From: Croceitalea dokdonensis DOKDO 023
GTDB lineage: Bacteria; Bacteroidota; Bacteroidia; Flavobacteriales; Flavobacteriaceae
DNA length: 64,000 nucleotides
NCBI RefSeq assembly: GCF_001306415.1
Contig: NZ_LDJX01000003.1
Coordinates: 124,001-188,000 of the forward strand
Direction: 5' to 3'
A model generated the notes under the pieces. The model saw only the letters and a program-made list of their open reading frames with translations. It had not been told where the DNA came from and searched no databases. Position numbers and translations under genes: made by a program. Shown in pieces: positions 25,880 to 35,255 of this stretch; position 1 is the first letter of the stretch; each line of letters starts with the position of its first letter.

Positions 25880-26259
25880 CTGATTTTATGTTTTACTCGA
25901 TAATCGAGTGTTTATATACTTGGATCCAAGTAAGAACACCATCTACATTACACGGTTAAACCCAATGATGTCTGGCAGGACCCGTCTTCTTTTTCATAGC
26001 CTATTTTGGCTAAGGAAAGATAAAATGAAAAGAGGTGTACTTTTGTTAAAGCCCTCATAATGGAGTGGTAACTTTACCAGTTATTTAACAAATTTTATGC
26101 CGCTAAAGGAAGAAACAAAAGAAAGTGTCCGTTCTTATCAAAAAGAAATAAGACAATTTAGTTAGGTCCACCTTTTTCTTGCTTGCGGATTAGGAAATGA
26201 GGCCAGGAAATACGTAAATAAACCTAGTTAGAAAAAGAAGGTTTTGATGCCTAAGTAAT
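25880..26259. other. 380-base intergenic region with two palindromes
   Basis: Only the palindromes at 25895-25930 stand out. The rest is AT-rich and holds no believable gene. The left part must hold the SPFH promoter. Confidence 0.5.
25895..25930. promoter_or_regulatory. two perfect palindromes upstream of the SPFH gene
   Basis: ACTCGA-TAA-TCGAGT (25895-25909) and CTTGGATCCAAG (25919-25930) lie 16 to 51 bases upstream of the start. Either may be a repressor site. No family could be assigned from the sequence. Confidence 0.4.
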
Positions 26260-26745
26260 CTAGGGTTCTGTGGTCTTTAATTGATCTAAAAGCTGGCCGT
26301 AATCATACTGCAGATCTTCATGCAGAACATCTATTTTCTTTTCTACATAACCCAACTGCCTTTGGTATAGATTCATTAGGGTAGCGTTTCTGGTAATGGG
26401 CGGATGCATGTGCTTCATCTTTTTACAAAAATAAAGGAGAAGGACAACTTCAGTTTCCTTGTTCCCGGAATACCGCACGTATTTTTTAAGGGTCCTAAGG
26501 ATTTTACGAACGCTTTTTTTAATGTAAAAGTAACTAGAGGTATTGATAAGGTTAAACTGCTGGTCTACCTCTTCTTTTACCGCATTTACATAGCCCTCTT
26601 CATGCTCAGCTTCAAATAACAGATAGGTAAGCAATTCCTTGTTTTCCTTTTTAAACCTGGCTAATTTAAGACATAATTGCAACAGCTCATCTGGATTGCG
26701 ATGTTGCAGTTCTTTTTTAAGTTGGGCTACGGTTGCTGCTTTCAT
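26260..26745 (-). CDS. hypothetical helical protein
   Basis: This 161-aa protein has no signal peptide and is nearly all alpha-helical and charged (LKKELQHRNPDELLQLCLKLARFKKENKELL at the start; the pattern is shown only in part). A short basic stretch, KSVRKILRTLKKYVRY, lies in the middle. I do not recognise a named family. The SDR gene begins 9 bases upstream of it on the same strand, so the two are probably co-transcribed. Confidence 0.75.
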   Translation of the reverse strand: MKAATVAQLKKELQHRNPDELLQLCLKLARFKKENKELLTYLLFEAEHEEGYVNAVKEEVDQQFNLINTSSYFYIKKSVRKILRTLKKYVRYSGNKETEVVLLLYFCKKMKHMHPPITRNATLMNLYQRQLGYVEKKIDVLHEDLQYDYGQLLDQLKTTEP

Positions 26746-26754
26746 CGTACCAAC

Positions 26755-27513
26755 TTAACTCCTTAAATAACTTGCACCATTTACGTCAATAATGGTCCCT
26801 GAAGAATAGGCGGCTCCCTCGGAAGCTAAAAATAGGATGGCATGGGCCACTTCTTTGGGTTGTGCCATGCGTTTAAATGGAGATTCCCTCAACAGGTTTT
26901 CACGTTCAGCAGGGGTTAGGGTTATGGCGGCCATCTCCGTTTCCGTAAATCCAGGGGCAACTACGCCAACATAAATTTGGTAAGGGGCCAATTTTTTGGC
27001 CAAGGATTGGCTCATGGCGTTTAATGCCGCCTTACTTGCGCCATAGGCAGGTTTTGTAGGTTCTCCACGAAACGCTCCCCTTGAGGAAACGTTCACAATA
27101 TGTCCTCCGCCAGATGTCATCATGGCCTGGGCAGCCCAGTAACTGGTATTGGCAACGGCAAAAAGATTGGTTTTAAAAGTTTGTTCCCAAGCATAAGTCC
27201 AATCCTCAAAACCTACCTCGTCCAAATCGTGGAAGATGGAGATTCCCGCATTGTTCACCAAAACGTCCAATTTGCCGTATTGGGTTACAAAATCCTGTAT
27301 AAGGGCTTTGGTTTCTTCTTTTTTGGAGACATCATAAGCAAATAAGGAATGGCCAGTGCCTTTAAGCTCTGCAAGGGTTTTATTGGCCTCTTCCGTATTA
27401 TTTCTGTAATTGATGCCAACCTTTGCACCTTTTTCCGCAAATGCCAATGCGGTAGCTTTGCCAATTCCCCGTGATGCACCCGTTATAAGAATATTTTTGT
27501 TCGTGAAATCCAT
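26755..27513 (-). CDS. short-chain dehydrogenase/reductase (SDR)
   Basis: This 252-aa NAD(P)-dependent oxidoreductase of the classical SDR type carries the cofactor motif ILITGASRGIGKA (residues 6-18), LVNNAGISIFHD, the catalytic Ser in NVSSRGAF, and YGASKAALN (Tyr-x3-Lys). The C-terminus has the FLASEGAAYSSGTIIDVNG end typical of the family. I chose the ATG at 27513 because it lies just before the fold starts and after the stop of the upstream S41 gene. The substrate is unknown. Confidence 0.92.
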   Translation of the reverse strand: MDFTNKNILITGASRGIGKATALAFAEKGAKVGINYRNNTEEANKTLAELKGTGHSLFAYDVSKKEETKALIQDFVTQYGKLDVLVNNAGISIFHDLDEVGFEDWTYAWEQTFKTNLFAVANTSYWAAQAMMTSGGGHIVNVSSRGAFRGEPTKPAYGASKAALNAMSQSLAKKLAPYQIYVGVVAPGFTETEMAAITLTPAERENLLRESPFKRMAQPKEVAHAILFLASEGAAYSSGTIIDVNGASYLRS

Positions 27514-27524
27514 GCTGTTTGGTA

Positions 27525-28694
27525 TTAATGTGCGTTTATAAATTCCATAGTTTGTGTAATCCAATCCCGGTCATACTCCAATAGCATATCTGGTTCAATT
27601 CCCTTGGACTCAAATGGCAGATATTCCTTATGTCTTTTTGAAGTTACAATGGCTACAAACTTGCCACATCCCAGCGGGTTGGAAATGTTCTTTTTTAATT
27701 CATAGGCTAAGGTGCCCTGTGTACGATCACCAAGAATGGTGGTATTGGGCAATTGCTTTAGTTTTAACGTAAACTGTTCCGCATTACTTGCTGTATTATG
27801 GTTGATAAGGACGTAAAGCTTATTGTTCTGGGCATATGTAGTTAGTAGCTCCAATAAGATATTGGAGTTGCGCTCCCCACCACCTGTATTGTCCCGTAAA
27901 TCTACGATGAGGTGTTTCTTTGTGAGCTTGTCTTGGAGTGAGGCATAAAAGGCCTCGGCATCAGCTAGTTTTGGGTAAAACGAACTAAAACTACCTGTTT
28001 TTATGTAGCTTATGGCATTATCCAGTTCTTTTTTAATAAACAGGGAATCTGGCTCTGGTGCCAAGTGGAACGCTTGGGCTTCCTTATTTTTCCTTAACCC
28101 TAATTTTAGAAACATCCCGTGTTTAATGCGCTCGGAAACGGCCACGATGCGCTTGCTTTTTCCTTGTCCAAAAATGGCCAAATGTAAATCTTTACCGTAT
28201 GGGAGCAAGGTATACATGATGTCGCCTGCGTCCCAATTGGGAAGTTGGGAGGCAAGAATTACACCAATATATGTTTCTTGTTCTTTATACAGGCCCAAAG
28301 TTACATACTTGGGGAGGCTATAAACCCCTTCTATAGCAGTAAAAGGCTTGGCCGCCAACGCCTGTTCCAAACTATCCAAATTCATTTTGGTTTTCTGAAT
28401 TTTCACCGCGTTTTTATCGGCTAAGCCAAAAATATTGCTATGGTTGTCATTTAGGCCAAGCGCCAATCTGTTGAGCAGGACCAAACAGTCATAATCCAAG
28501 GAAACCTTCCCCACTATAGATTGGAGCTTTAGATGGTTTTCCTCATACGCTTTTTTGTGATCCTTGTACGCCGGTGTTTTGCGCAGCAATAGGTTCAACT
28601 GGTCAAAATCGGTTTTGCAACGGCAATCCTGTGCTTTTACGGTATTCCCGATAAGAATACCCATTAAAACCATACAATAGATAGTGTGCTTCAA
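27525..28694 (-). CDS. S41 family peptidase
   Basis: This 389-aa exported protease of the tail-specific (C-terminal processing) type has a clear signal peptide (MKHTIYCMVLMGILIGNTVKA) when started at the TTG at 28694. Longer frames run into the upstream gene and give a basic, non-natural N-terminus. The peptidase core has LIVDLRDNTGGGERNSNILL and INHNTASNAEQFTLKLK with the likely catalytic Ser in TASNAEQ. It starts 11 bases after the stop of the FAD oxidoreductase and is probably in one operon with it. It lacks an obvious PDZ domain. Confidence 0.82.
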   Translation of the reverse strand: MKHTIYCMVLMGILIGNTVKAQDCRCKTDFDQLNLLLRKTPAYKDHKKAYEENHLKLQSIVGKVSLDYDCLVLLNRLALGLNDNHSNIFGLADKNAVKIQKTKMNLDSLEQALAAKPFTAIEGVYSLPKYVTLGLYKEQETYIGVILASQLPNWDAGDIMYTLLPYGKDLHLAIFGQGKSKRIVAVSERIKHGMFLKLGLRKNKEAQAFHLAPEPDSLFIKKELDNAISYIKTGSFSSFYPKLADAEAFYASLQDKLTKKHLIVDLRDNTGGGERNSNILLELLTTYAQNNKLYVLINHNTASNAEQFTLKLKQLPNTTILGDRTQGTLAYELKKNISNPLGCGKFVAIVTSKRHKEYLPFESKGIEPDMLLEYDRDWITQTMEFINAH

Positions 28695-28705
28695 CTTTTC
28701 AAATT

Positions 28706-30259
28706 TTATAGTCCAACAATCGCCGCCTCTGCGCAACGTTCTCCGTCCATAGCTGCAGAAACGATACCTCCGGCATAACCTCCGCCTTCCCCACAAGGGA
28801 ACAAACCCTTAATTTCTGGATGTTCCAGCTTTTCCGTTCTCGGTATGGTAATGGGTGAAGAGGTTCTGGATTCTACCCCAACAATATTGGCCTCCTGCGT
28901 ATAATAGCCTTTCATTTTTTTTCCAAATTGGACAAAACCTTTCCGCAGCCTACTTCCAATCAGCTTTGGAAAGAGAGAATGTAGCGGAGCAGCATTCAAT
29001 CCAGGCTGGTATGAGGTAGGGTTTACGTCTTGTGACATCTTACCTTCCACAAAATCTGTAAGGCGTTGGGCAGGTGCTGTTTGCGTCCTGCCGCCGGCGG
29101 TGAATGCCAATCGTTCCAAGGTCTTTTGATATTCCAATCCCTTAAAAACCCCAAATTTTTCATAATTGGGCAAATCTTTGTCCACATTAATTTCTACCAC
29201 TATCCCGGAATTGGCAAATTGATTGTTCCTTTTTGAAGGGGACATGCCATTGACTACTACCTCGCCTTCTGCGGTTGCAGCCGGAACAATAAAACCTCCC
29301 GGGCACATACAAAAAGAGTATACCCCGCGGTTATTTACCTGCTGTACCAGGCTATAAGCGGCCGCGGGCAACAGTTTGCTGCGTTCTCCAGGACAATGGT
29401 ATTGTATGGAGTCTATGATATGCTGTGGGTGTTCTACCCTAACACCCATGGCAAAGGATTTGGCTTTTAAGCTGATGCCTTTTTGGTGCAAAAGCTCAAA
29501 AATATCCCGTGCAGAATGGCCAGTGGCTAAAATTACACGTTGCGTGGCCAGTTCCTTTTCATTATTGACCACTATGGCATCCAACCGATGGTTCCTTATC
29601 TTAAAGTCGGTCACCTTGGTGTTAAAATGCACTTGGCCACCAAATCGTATGATGGTCTCCCGTATGTTTTGGACAATTTTGGGAAGTTTATTGGTGCCAA
29701 TATGTGGATGCGCATCCACAAGGATGTCTTGTGTAGCCCCATGGAACACCAAGCTTTCAAAAACCCGGCGAACATCCCCCCTTTTTAAACTTCTGGTGTA
29801 CAATTTTCCATCGGAATAGGTGCCGGCGCCGCCCTCCCCAAAGCAGTAGTTGCTTTCGCTATGGACTTTATGGTCTTGGTTAATGGCCTTAAGATCCCTG
29901 CGCCTTTCCCTGACATCCTTTCCACGTTCCAACACAATGGGCTTATACCCCAATTCCAAACAGCGTAACGCAGCCCACATTCCTGCAGGCCCAAAACCAA
30001 TAATGTGGATGGGCTTTGCTTTGGAAACATCTTTATACGCAAATTTAAATCCCTCACTGTTGGGCATAGGTTCATTGATGTAGACTTCTAGTTTGTAATT
30101 AAAGTAAATATTGGGTTTACGCGCATCAATGGACTTTCTTTGTACTTTAAGTTCAAATTGGTCTTCTGAAATACCCAAATACTTGGCAGTTTTGGTCTTA
30201 AGGCCGTTAGGTTGCCCTTCTTCCTTTAAACTGATCCGTATCTGAATGTTTCTCACCAT
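28706..30259 (-). CDS. FAD-dependent oxidoreductase (COG2509 type)
   Basis: This 517-aa flavoprotein has an N-terminal domain (about residues 1-75) of the kind found before NAD(P)/FAD-dependent dehydrogenases. The dinucleotide fold appears as PIHIIGFGPAGMWAALRCLELG, followed by PIVLERGKDVRERRRDL. Later parts include YCFGEGGAGTYSDGKLYTR, a second ATGHSARDIFELL and CGEGGGYAGGIVSAAMDG near the C-terminus. The reaction is unknown. It has an ATG at 30259 and is followed by an S41 peptidase. Confidence 0.9.
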   Translation of the reverse strand: MVRNIQIRISLKEEGQPNGLKTKTAKYLGISEDQFELKVQRKSIDARKPNIYFNYKLEVYINEPMPNSEGFKFAYKDVSKAKPIHIIGFGPAGMWAALRCLELGYKPIVLERGKDVRERRRDLKAINQDHKVHSESNYCFGEGGAGTYSDGKLYTRSLKRGDVRRVFESLVFHGATQDILVDAHPHIGTNKLPKIVQNIRETIIRFGGQVHFNTKVTDFKIRNHRLDAIVVNNEKELATQRVILATGHSARDIFELLHQKGISLKAKSFAMGVRVEHPQHIIDSIQYHCPGERSKLLPAAAYSLVQQVNNRGVYSFCMCPGGFIVPAATAEGEVVVNGMSPSKRNNQFANSGIVVEINVDKDLPNYEKFGVFKGLEYQKTLERLAFTAGGRTQTAPAQRLTDFVEGKMSQDVNPTSYQPGLNAAPLHSLFPKLIGSRLRKGFVQFGKKMKGYYTQEANIVGVESRTSSPITIPRTEKLEHPEIKGLFPCGEGGGYAGGIVSAAMDGERCAEAAIVGL

Positions 30260-30694
30260 GTGGTAAAACTAGTGGATTTTAGCCATACTTTACCCCTCGT
30301 GTTCCCAGAAGTAACTTGCATTTTGTGTGTAGTACAAATCCATTTAAAAATTTTGGAATGGGCATTGCCAAAAGAGAATCCATTTAAAGACCGCCCCATC
30401 TCTTACAAACGGTTGATTACGTCCCCAGATTTCGCGAAAGGTAAGCGCTTTTTAAGTTTTTGATGGGTTGGCTTTGGTTAGCAGCGGAACTGCAATTGGT
30501 GGTGTAGGGACATATGGGAGCGATTTTGGGGATTACACCGTAATAGGCCTTACCCTTGCTTTTAGGTAGTATATTTTGGATATACCTTTTTATAGCGGTA
30601 ATAAGGGTTTTGGTTAAGATTCGCTTTGGGGTAATGACGGCTTGCGCTTGTGAAGGACAAGCCTTTCCGTTACCTTTATGCTTTTGGAGGCGGC
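30260..30694. other. 435-base intergenic region without a recognised gene
   Basis: The region lies between divergent genes and must hold both promoters. A 67-codon frame at 30260-30463 has no family pattern or likely start, so I left it out. Confidence 0.5.
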
Positions 30695-31123
30695 ATGAAA
30701 AAAGGTAATTGGTTCTGGAATTTGGTGATTCTCCTTACGGTTGTGGTTTGTGTGGCCGCCTTTGTGCTGCATTATAAAAATTGGGCCAAATTAGAGGAGG
30801 GAAACTTTGGTATTACTTCGGGTATTTACCGTAAGACCATCCCAATAAATGATATTTCTGTGGTGGCTTGGGTGGATAAAATTCCCCAAATGGAAAGGAA
30901 AAATGGCTTTTCTTGGGGAGTAAAGGAAAAAGGGATTTTTATGGATTCCATTACTGCAAAAGAGGTATTTGTGTTTGTGGACAATTTAAGGACAAGAAAA
31001 GTTCTACTTAGTTCCAAAGATTCCATAGACCTTTATTTCAACTTTACCGATAGTACGGAAACCCAACGGATGTATCAGAAAATAAAAGCATTGCTAACAC
31101 AGCAACAAACCGTGAAACCATGA
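30695..31123 (+). CDS. membrane protein with PH-like soluble domain, unknown function
   Basis: This 142-aa protein has one transmembrane segment (about residues 7-25; NLVILLTVVVCVAAFVL). A soluble domain of mixed strands follows (GIYRKTIPINDISVVAWVDKIPQ, a pattern like bacterial PH-type domains, then KALLTQQQTVKP). I picked the ATG at 30695 because it comes right before the membrane segment; an earlier start at 30650 would add 15 residues of no clear sense. Its stop overlaps the next start by 4 bases. Confidence 0.7.
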   Translation: MKKGNWFWNLVILLTVVVCVAAFVLHYKNWAKLEEGNFGITSGIYRKTIPINDISVVAWVDKIPQMERKNGFSWGVKEKGIFMDSITAKEVFVFVDNLRTRKVLLSSKDSIDLYFNFTDSTETQRMYQKIKALLTQQQTVKP

Positions 31124-31527
31124 AATGTATAACCCCAATTTTACTCTTGCTAAGTGCGTTATGTACGGCACAACATACTATAACGGTCAGTGTGGAGAAC
31201 GTAAAAAATAGCAATGGGGCCATAAGGGCGGCACTTTATGATAGCTCTGACAGTTTTTTAAAATTTGATGCCGTTTTTGCCTCTACCGCATCCAAAGCCA
31301 CACCAACAACCACGGTTTTGGTCTTTAAGGATATTCCTAGCGGGGCCTACGGTATCGCCCTTTTTCATGACGAAAACGATAACGGCGAAATGGATACCAA
31401 TTGGATGGGTATTCCAAAGGAGAAAGTAGCTTTTTCAAAAGCAAGGATGAAGGCCTTTGGCCCGCCGGATTTTGAGGAATGTAAGTTTGCGGTACAAAAA
31501 GACATCAACTTGGTCATTGAACTATAG
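31120..31527 (+). CDS. DUF2141 family exported protein
   Basis: This 135-aa protein starts with a signal peptide (ILLLLSALCTAQ). The family core is visible: VSVENVKNSNGAIRAALYD, then FKDIPSGAYGIALFHDENDNGEMDTNWMGIP. The function of the family is not settled. It overlaps the membrane-protein gene upstream by 4 bases, and the two are probably translated together. Confidence 0.88.
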   Translation: MKCITPILLLLSALCTAQHTITVSVENVKNSNGAIRAALYDSSDSFLKFDAVFASTASKATPTTTVLVFKDIPSGAYGIALFHDENDNGEMDTNWMGIPKEKVAFSKARMKAFGPPDFEECKFAVQKDINLVIEL

Positions 31528-31532
31528 GGTAG

Positions 31533-31922
31533 TTATTCCACTGTAATCTCAATAACGCCCTGTCCGCCCCTGGACCCATAAATAGCAGCATCCGGTCCAG
31601 ATAATACTTTAATTTCCTTTACCATAAAATTATTGATGGCCTCATCTGCCAGTCTAATGGAATTGCCTAGAATTTGACCGTTTAGGACATAAAGGGGTTC
31701 TCCGGTATTTTCAGGGGCTAGGGAATTATTGGCTTTTAGTAGCACGGGAACCCCATTGCGCAAAATAATTCCCGGTTGTTGCCGTATTTGGTTCAGCAAG
31801 GAAAAGTTTCCCCGGTTCTTTTCTTCCAAATCATCCCTTAGATCGGTATTGCCCGCGGTTTTAGTGGTCTGGCAAGAAATGCCCAACATCAGGATAAGCA
31901 GTAGGAAACGGTATGGATTCAT
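31533..31922 (-). CDS. small lipoprotein with TonB-receptor plug-like domain
   Basis: This 129-aa lipoprotein (lipobox GISC, Cys at about 17) holds only the plug-like part of a TonB receptor: GEPLYVLNGQILGNS, then VKEIKVLSGPDAAIYGSRGGQGVIEITVE at the C-terminus. There is no beta-barrel; the gene stops where the plug ends. It could be a partner that mimics the plug. It lies 27 bases from the small Cys-rich FeoB-associated gene. Confidence 0.8.
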   Translation of the reverse strand: MNPYRFLLLILMLGISCQTTKTAGNTDLRDDLEEKNRGNFSLLNQIRQQPGIILRNGVPVLLKANNSLAPENTGEPLYVLNGQILGNSIRLADEAINNFMVKEIKVLSGPDAAIYGSRGGQGVIEITVE

Positions 31923-31949
31923 CTTGGTTTATTTAGATACAAAAAAAAG

Positions 31950-32093
31950 TTATCCGCAGCCGCAGTTAGAATTGCTACAGGACCTTGTTGCTTTTTCTTT
32001 GGGTTTGGACAACAGGCGTTTTGGTAGAACAAAGGTTTTTACCAAATATGCCATGGCAATTAAAACAATAAGGTATACCAATATTTCCTGCAT
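31950..32093 (-). CDS. FeoB-associated Cys-rich small membrane protein
   Basis: This 47-aa protein has one transmembrane segment (about residues 4-22; ILVYLIVLIAMAYLVKTFVL), a basic stretch and a cysteine-rich end (SCSNSNCGCG). It sits 3 bases after the FeoB stop in the same orientation. Such proteins follow feoB in many Bacteroidetes and may help iron transport. Its frame is too short for standard ORF lists, so I read it directly. Confidence 0.85.
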   Translation of the reverse strand: MQEILVYLIVLIAMAYLVKTFVLPKRLLSKPKEKATRSCSNSNCGCG

Positions 32094-32096
32094 AGG

Positions 32097-34283
32097 TCAA
32101 TTTAAGGTTTGAAAAGCCACCAATGCTACAAGATAAGCAAAAACGCTCATGAATCCTAGTTGTACCATGGGCCATTTCCAGCTATTGGTTTCCCGTTTTA
32201 CGATGGCCAATGTGCTCATACATTGCATGGCAAACGCGTAGAACAACATGAGTGAGATGCCCGATGCTAAATTAAAGAGGGGTTTTTTGCCGCTATCATC
32301 CAGTTCTGCCGCCATACGGTTCTTTATGGTCTCTTCCTCATCGCTGCCAACACTGTAAATGGTGGCCAGGGTACTTACAAAAACCTCCCTCGCCGCAAAG
32401 GAAGTCAATACGGCAATACCAATTTTCCAATCGTAGCCCAAGGGCTTTACAATGGGTTCAATGGCCTTTCCGGCATATCCAATGAAGGAATGTTCCAACT
32501 TATAACTCGCAATTTCTTGTTGTACCGCTTTTTTGGTAAGTTCTTGTTTCACTATGACCAAGGAATCTTTTGGAAGGTCCACGGCGGCCATACGGTTATT
32601 GATGTAGTTTTTACTGTAGTTATTTAACCCTTCCTTCTCAATCCGCTGGGTGACAATGGAATCTGCATTTTTAAATTTTTCAGAAATGCCGTTAGAACCC
32701 AAAAACCAAAGTACCACTGCTATGGCGAGAATAATTTTACCCGCTCCAAAAACAAAACTCTTGGTCTTTTCAAGTACGGTGTAAAAAACATTTTTAAACA
32801 AGGGAAGACGGTAGGCGGGCATTTCTATCATAAAAAATGACCTGCTTTTGATGTTAAGTATTTTGTTCAATACCGTGGCAGACGCAATGGCCATGGCAAA
32901 CCCCAAAATATAAAGTAACATAAGGGTGAGCGCCTGGTAGCCCAGACCAAGAAAACTACCTTCCGGTATCACAAGGGCAATCAAGATCAAGTAGACGGGC
33001 AAGCGGGCAGAGCAAGTGGTGAAAGGCACCACCAATATGGTTATAAGCCGTTCTTTCCAGCTTTCTATGGTGCGTGTTGCCATTACGGCAGGTATGGCGC
33101 ATGCCGTCCCAGAAATTAGGGGCACAACACTTTTACCGCTAAGTCCAAATGGGCGCATGAGTTTATCCATTAAAAAAACCACCCGGCTCATGTAACCAGA
33201 CTCCTCTAGTAAGGATATAAAAAAGAACAAAAATGCGATTTGCGGAACAAAAATAGCAATACCCCCAATCCCAGTAATGATGCCTTCTGCCAATAAATCC
33301 GTTAGCACCCCAGGGGGCAAGGTGGCTTTAATCCATTCTGCCGTTGCAGCAAATTGGGCGTCTATCCAATCAGAGGGATAGGAACTCCACTCAAAAATGG
33401 CTTGGAAAATAATCAATAGGATGAAAAAGAAAATGAGATAGCCCAAAATCCGATGGGTGAGAATCTTATCTAGCGTGGCACGTAAGCCTACGGCACTGTT
33501 TAGATCTACCTTATAGGTTTCCTTTAAAACTGCATTGATAAATTGATACCTAATTACGGTTTCCTTGTGTTGTAGTTTTTTGAGTTGTTCTGCCGATTTT
33601 GTTGAAAAAGAGCCCGCATCCGCGATACGTTGTTTTTCAATGGGCATAAAGTTCACATCCTGTGTAATGACCAACCACAGTTTATAGGTGTCCTCTTCTG
33701 GAAAAGCCTTGGTCAAGGCTTCAAAATAAGGCCGGTCAATGCTGCTAATGTCTATATTGGGGGCTACAGGAAGGTCTTTGTAATTGGCTATAAGGGTTTT
33801 GATGCGTTCAATTCCCTTATTTTTTCTTGTGCTTACCAAGGCAATCTTGGTCTGGAGTTTTTGGTTGAGCCTTTCAATATCCAGTGAAATGCCCTTGCGC
33901 GACATCCGGTCTGACATATTGATGACAAGGATAGTTGGTATTTTTAAATCCTTTATTTGGGTAAAAAGCAGTAAATTTCTTTTTAGGTTCTCCACATCTG
34001 AAATCACCACCGCAACGTCCGGATAATCGCTACTGTTTTTGTTGAGCAGCAACTCCACCACCACACTCTCATCCAACGAGGTGGTATTTAAGCTGTAGGT
34101 GCCAGGTAAATCCAGAATACGCGCCTTTTTTCCCTCTGAAAGCTTGCACAAGCCTACCTTTTTTTCCACCGTGATGCCGGGGTAGTTTCCCACCTTTTGT
34201 TTGAGACCGGTAAGTTGGTTAAAAACAGAGGTCTTCCCGGTGTTGGGGTTTCCTATAAGGGCTACGTTAATGGTTCTGCTCAT
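32097..34283 (-). CDS. feoB: ferrous iron transport protein FeoB
   Basis: This 728-aa inner-membrane Fe(II) transporter has an N-terminal GTP-binding domain: GNPNTGKTSVFN (G1, residues 11-22), LDLPGTYSLN (G3), and NMSDRMSRKG (G4-like, with N-x-x-D). The membrane part has two gate regions, including PFTTCSARLPVYLILIALVI with its conserved Cys, and about eight to ten helices. It overlaps feoA by 4 bases. Confidence 0.97.
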   Translation of the reverse strand: MSRTINVALIGNPNTGKTSVFNQLTGLKQKVGNYPGITVEKKVGLCKLSEGKKARILDLPGTYSLNTTSLDESVVVELLLNKNSSDYPDVAVVISDVENLKRNLLLFTQIKDLKIPTILVINMSDRMSRKGISLDIERLNQKLQTKIALVSTRKNKGIERIKTLIANYKDLPVAPNIDISSIDRPYFEALTKAFPEEDTYKLWLVITQDVNFMPIEKQRIADAGSFSTKSAEQLKKLQHKETVIRYQFINAVLKETYKVDLNSAVGLRATLDKILTHRILGYLIFFFILLIIFQAIFEWSSYPSDWIDAQFAATAEWIKATLPPGVLTDLLAEGIITGIGGIAIFVPQIAFLFFFISLLEESGYMSRVVFLMDKLMRPFGLSGKSVVPLISGTACAIPAVMATRTIESWKERLITILVVPFTTCSARLPVYLILIALVIPEGSFLGLGYQALTLMLLYILGFAMAIASATVLNKILNIKSRSFFMIEMPAYRLPLFKNVFYTVLEKTKSFVFGAGKIILAIAVVLWFLGSNGISEKFKNADSIVTQRIEKEGLNNYSKNYINNRMAAVDLPKDSLVIVKQELTKKAVQQEIASYKLEHSFIGYAGKAIEPIVKPLGYDWKIGIAVLTSFAAREVFVSTLATIYSVGSDEEETIKNRMAAELDDSGKKPLFNLASGISLMLFYAFAMQCMSTLAIVKRETNSWKWPMVQLGFMSVFAYLVALVAFQTLN

Positions 34284-34519
34284 AGAGATTCCGGTGCTAC
34301 AAGCTCAATCTCAATTTTTTCGGCAATGTGTTTCCGTATGGCAATATGGCTTCCGTTAACATTGAGGTAAAGCGGGTCTGATAGTGGCGCAATATGCAAT
34401 AACTCAACGGAATTTCCGGGGAGGCAGCCCATTTCCAATAACTTAATGGGTATCCTATACTCCACAAAATGCTTGATAATGCCCTTTTGTCCTTGTTTTA
34501 GCTGTGCAACCGTTGCCAA
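34280..34519 (-). CDS. feoA: FeoA family protein
   Basis: This 79-aa cytosolic SH3-like partner of FeoB carries LKQGQKGIIKHFVE and LLEMGCLPGNSVELLHIAPLSDP, ending in YLNVNGSHIAIRKHIAEKIEIE, the usual FeoA pattern. The start is a TTG at 34519; no ATG is in the frame. The stop overlaps the feoB start by 4 bases. A possible DtxR-like site lies 10 bases upstream of the start. Confidence 0.92.
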   Translation of the reverse strand: MATVAQLKQGQKGIIKHFVEYRIPIKLLEMGCLPGNSVELLHIAPLSDPLYLNVNGSHIAIRKHIAEKIEIELVAPESL

Positions 34520-34528
34520 TAGACCTTA

Positions 34529-34544
34529 TTTAGATTGATTTTAA
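34529..34544. promoter_or_regulatory. imperfect DtxR-like site upstream of feoA
   Basis: TTTAGA-TTGA-TTTTAA has one half matching the palindrome at 10384-10399 exactly and a second half matching 4 of 6 bases. It lies 10 bases upstream of the feoA start. Weak on its own. Confidence 0.3.
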
Positions 34545-34583
34545 TTAGCAAATGTAACTTAAAATTTTGAAAGCTTTGGGGTG

Positions 34584-35255
34584 CTATTGGTAAGATGCCT
34601 TTAGAATTTGGATATCGCCCAAAAGCTTTTCAATCTCTTCCGTTTTGGTGCCATCATAAAACCCTCGGATACGTCTTTCTTTGTCCACCAAAACAAAATT
34701 CTCTGTGTGTATCATATCGTAGGGTCCACCATCGCCATCACTTTTAGCTGCCAAATAAGATTTTCTCGCCAGTTCATAAATCTGCTTTTTATCACCCGTG
34801 ACCAAATTCCACTTATGGTCAATGACCCCTTTTTCCAAGGCGTATTTTTTAAGCTGTGCAACGGAGTCTATTTCTGGGGTAACGGAATGGGAAAGCAACA
34901 TGATATCATCATCGGCTAGGATGGCCTCTTGTACCACGGCCATGTTTTTTGTCATAATGGGACAAATGCTGGGGCAGGTGGTAAAGAAAAAATCGGCCAC
35001 GTAAATCTTGTTTTTGTACTCTTGTTGCGTTATGGTATCCCCGTTTTGGTTAATGAGTTTAAAGTCTGCAATCTGGGCCTTTTGTTTTTGGTAGTGTAAA
35101 CTACTATCAATTAGCTCGGTGTTGACCATGTTGGGGGTATAGATGGGCAGTCTTTTCTCTATTTTTAGCGCATCATAGATAAAGTAGATGATGATCAAGG
35201 ATATGACTCCCAGGACACTACCAAATAATTTAAACTGTTTTAAAAAATTTCCCAT
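34584..35255 (-). CDS. SCO family protein
   Basis: This 223-aa thioredoxin-fold protein is held in the inner membrane by an N-terminal helix (about residues 10-28). The copper-binding or redox motif is TTCPSICPIM (C-x3-C), with the later HTENFVLVDKERRIRGFYDG containing the conserved His. SCO proteins deliver copper for cytochrome oxidase assembly. I used the ATG at 35255; a TTG three codons upstream would also work. It is followed by the feo genes but does not overlap. Confidence 0.9.
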   Translation of the reverse strand: MGNFLKQFKLFGSVLGVISLIIIYFIYDALKIEKRLPIYTPNMVNTELIDSSLHYQKQKAQIADFKLINQNGDTITQQEYKNKIYVADFFFTTCPSICPIMTKNMAVVQEAILADDDIMLLSHSVTPEIDSVAQLKKYALEKGVIDHKWNLVTGDKKQIYELARKSYLAAKSDGDGGPYDMIHTENFVLVDKERRIRGFYDGTKTEEIEKLLGDIQILKASYQ

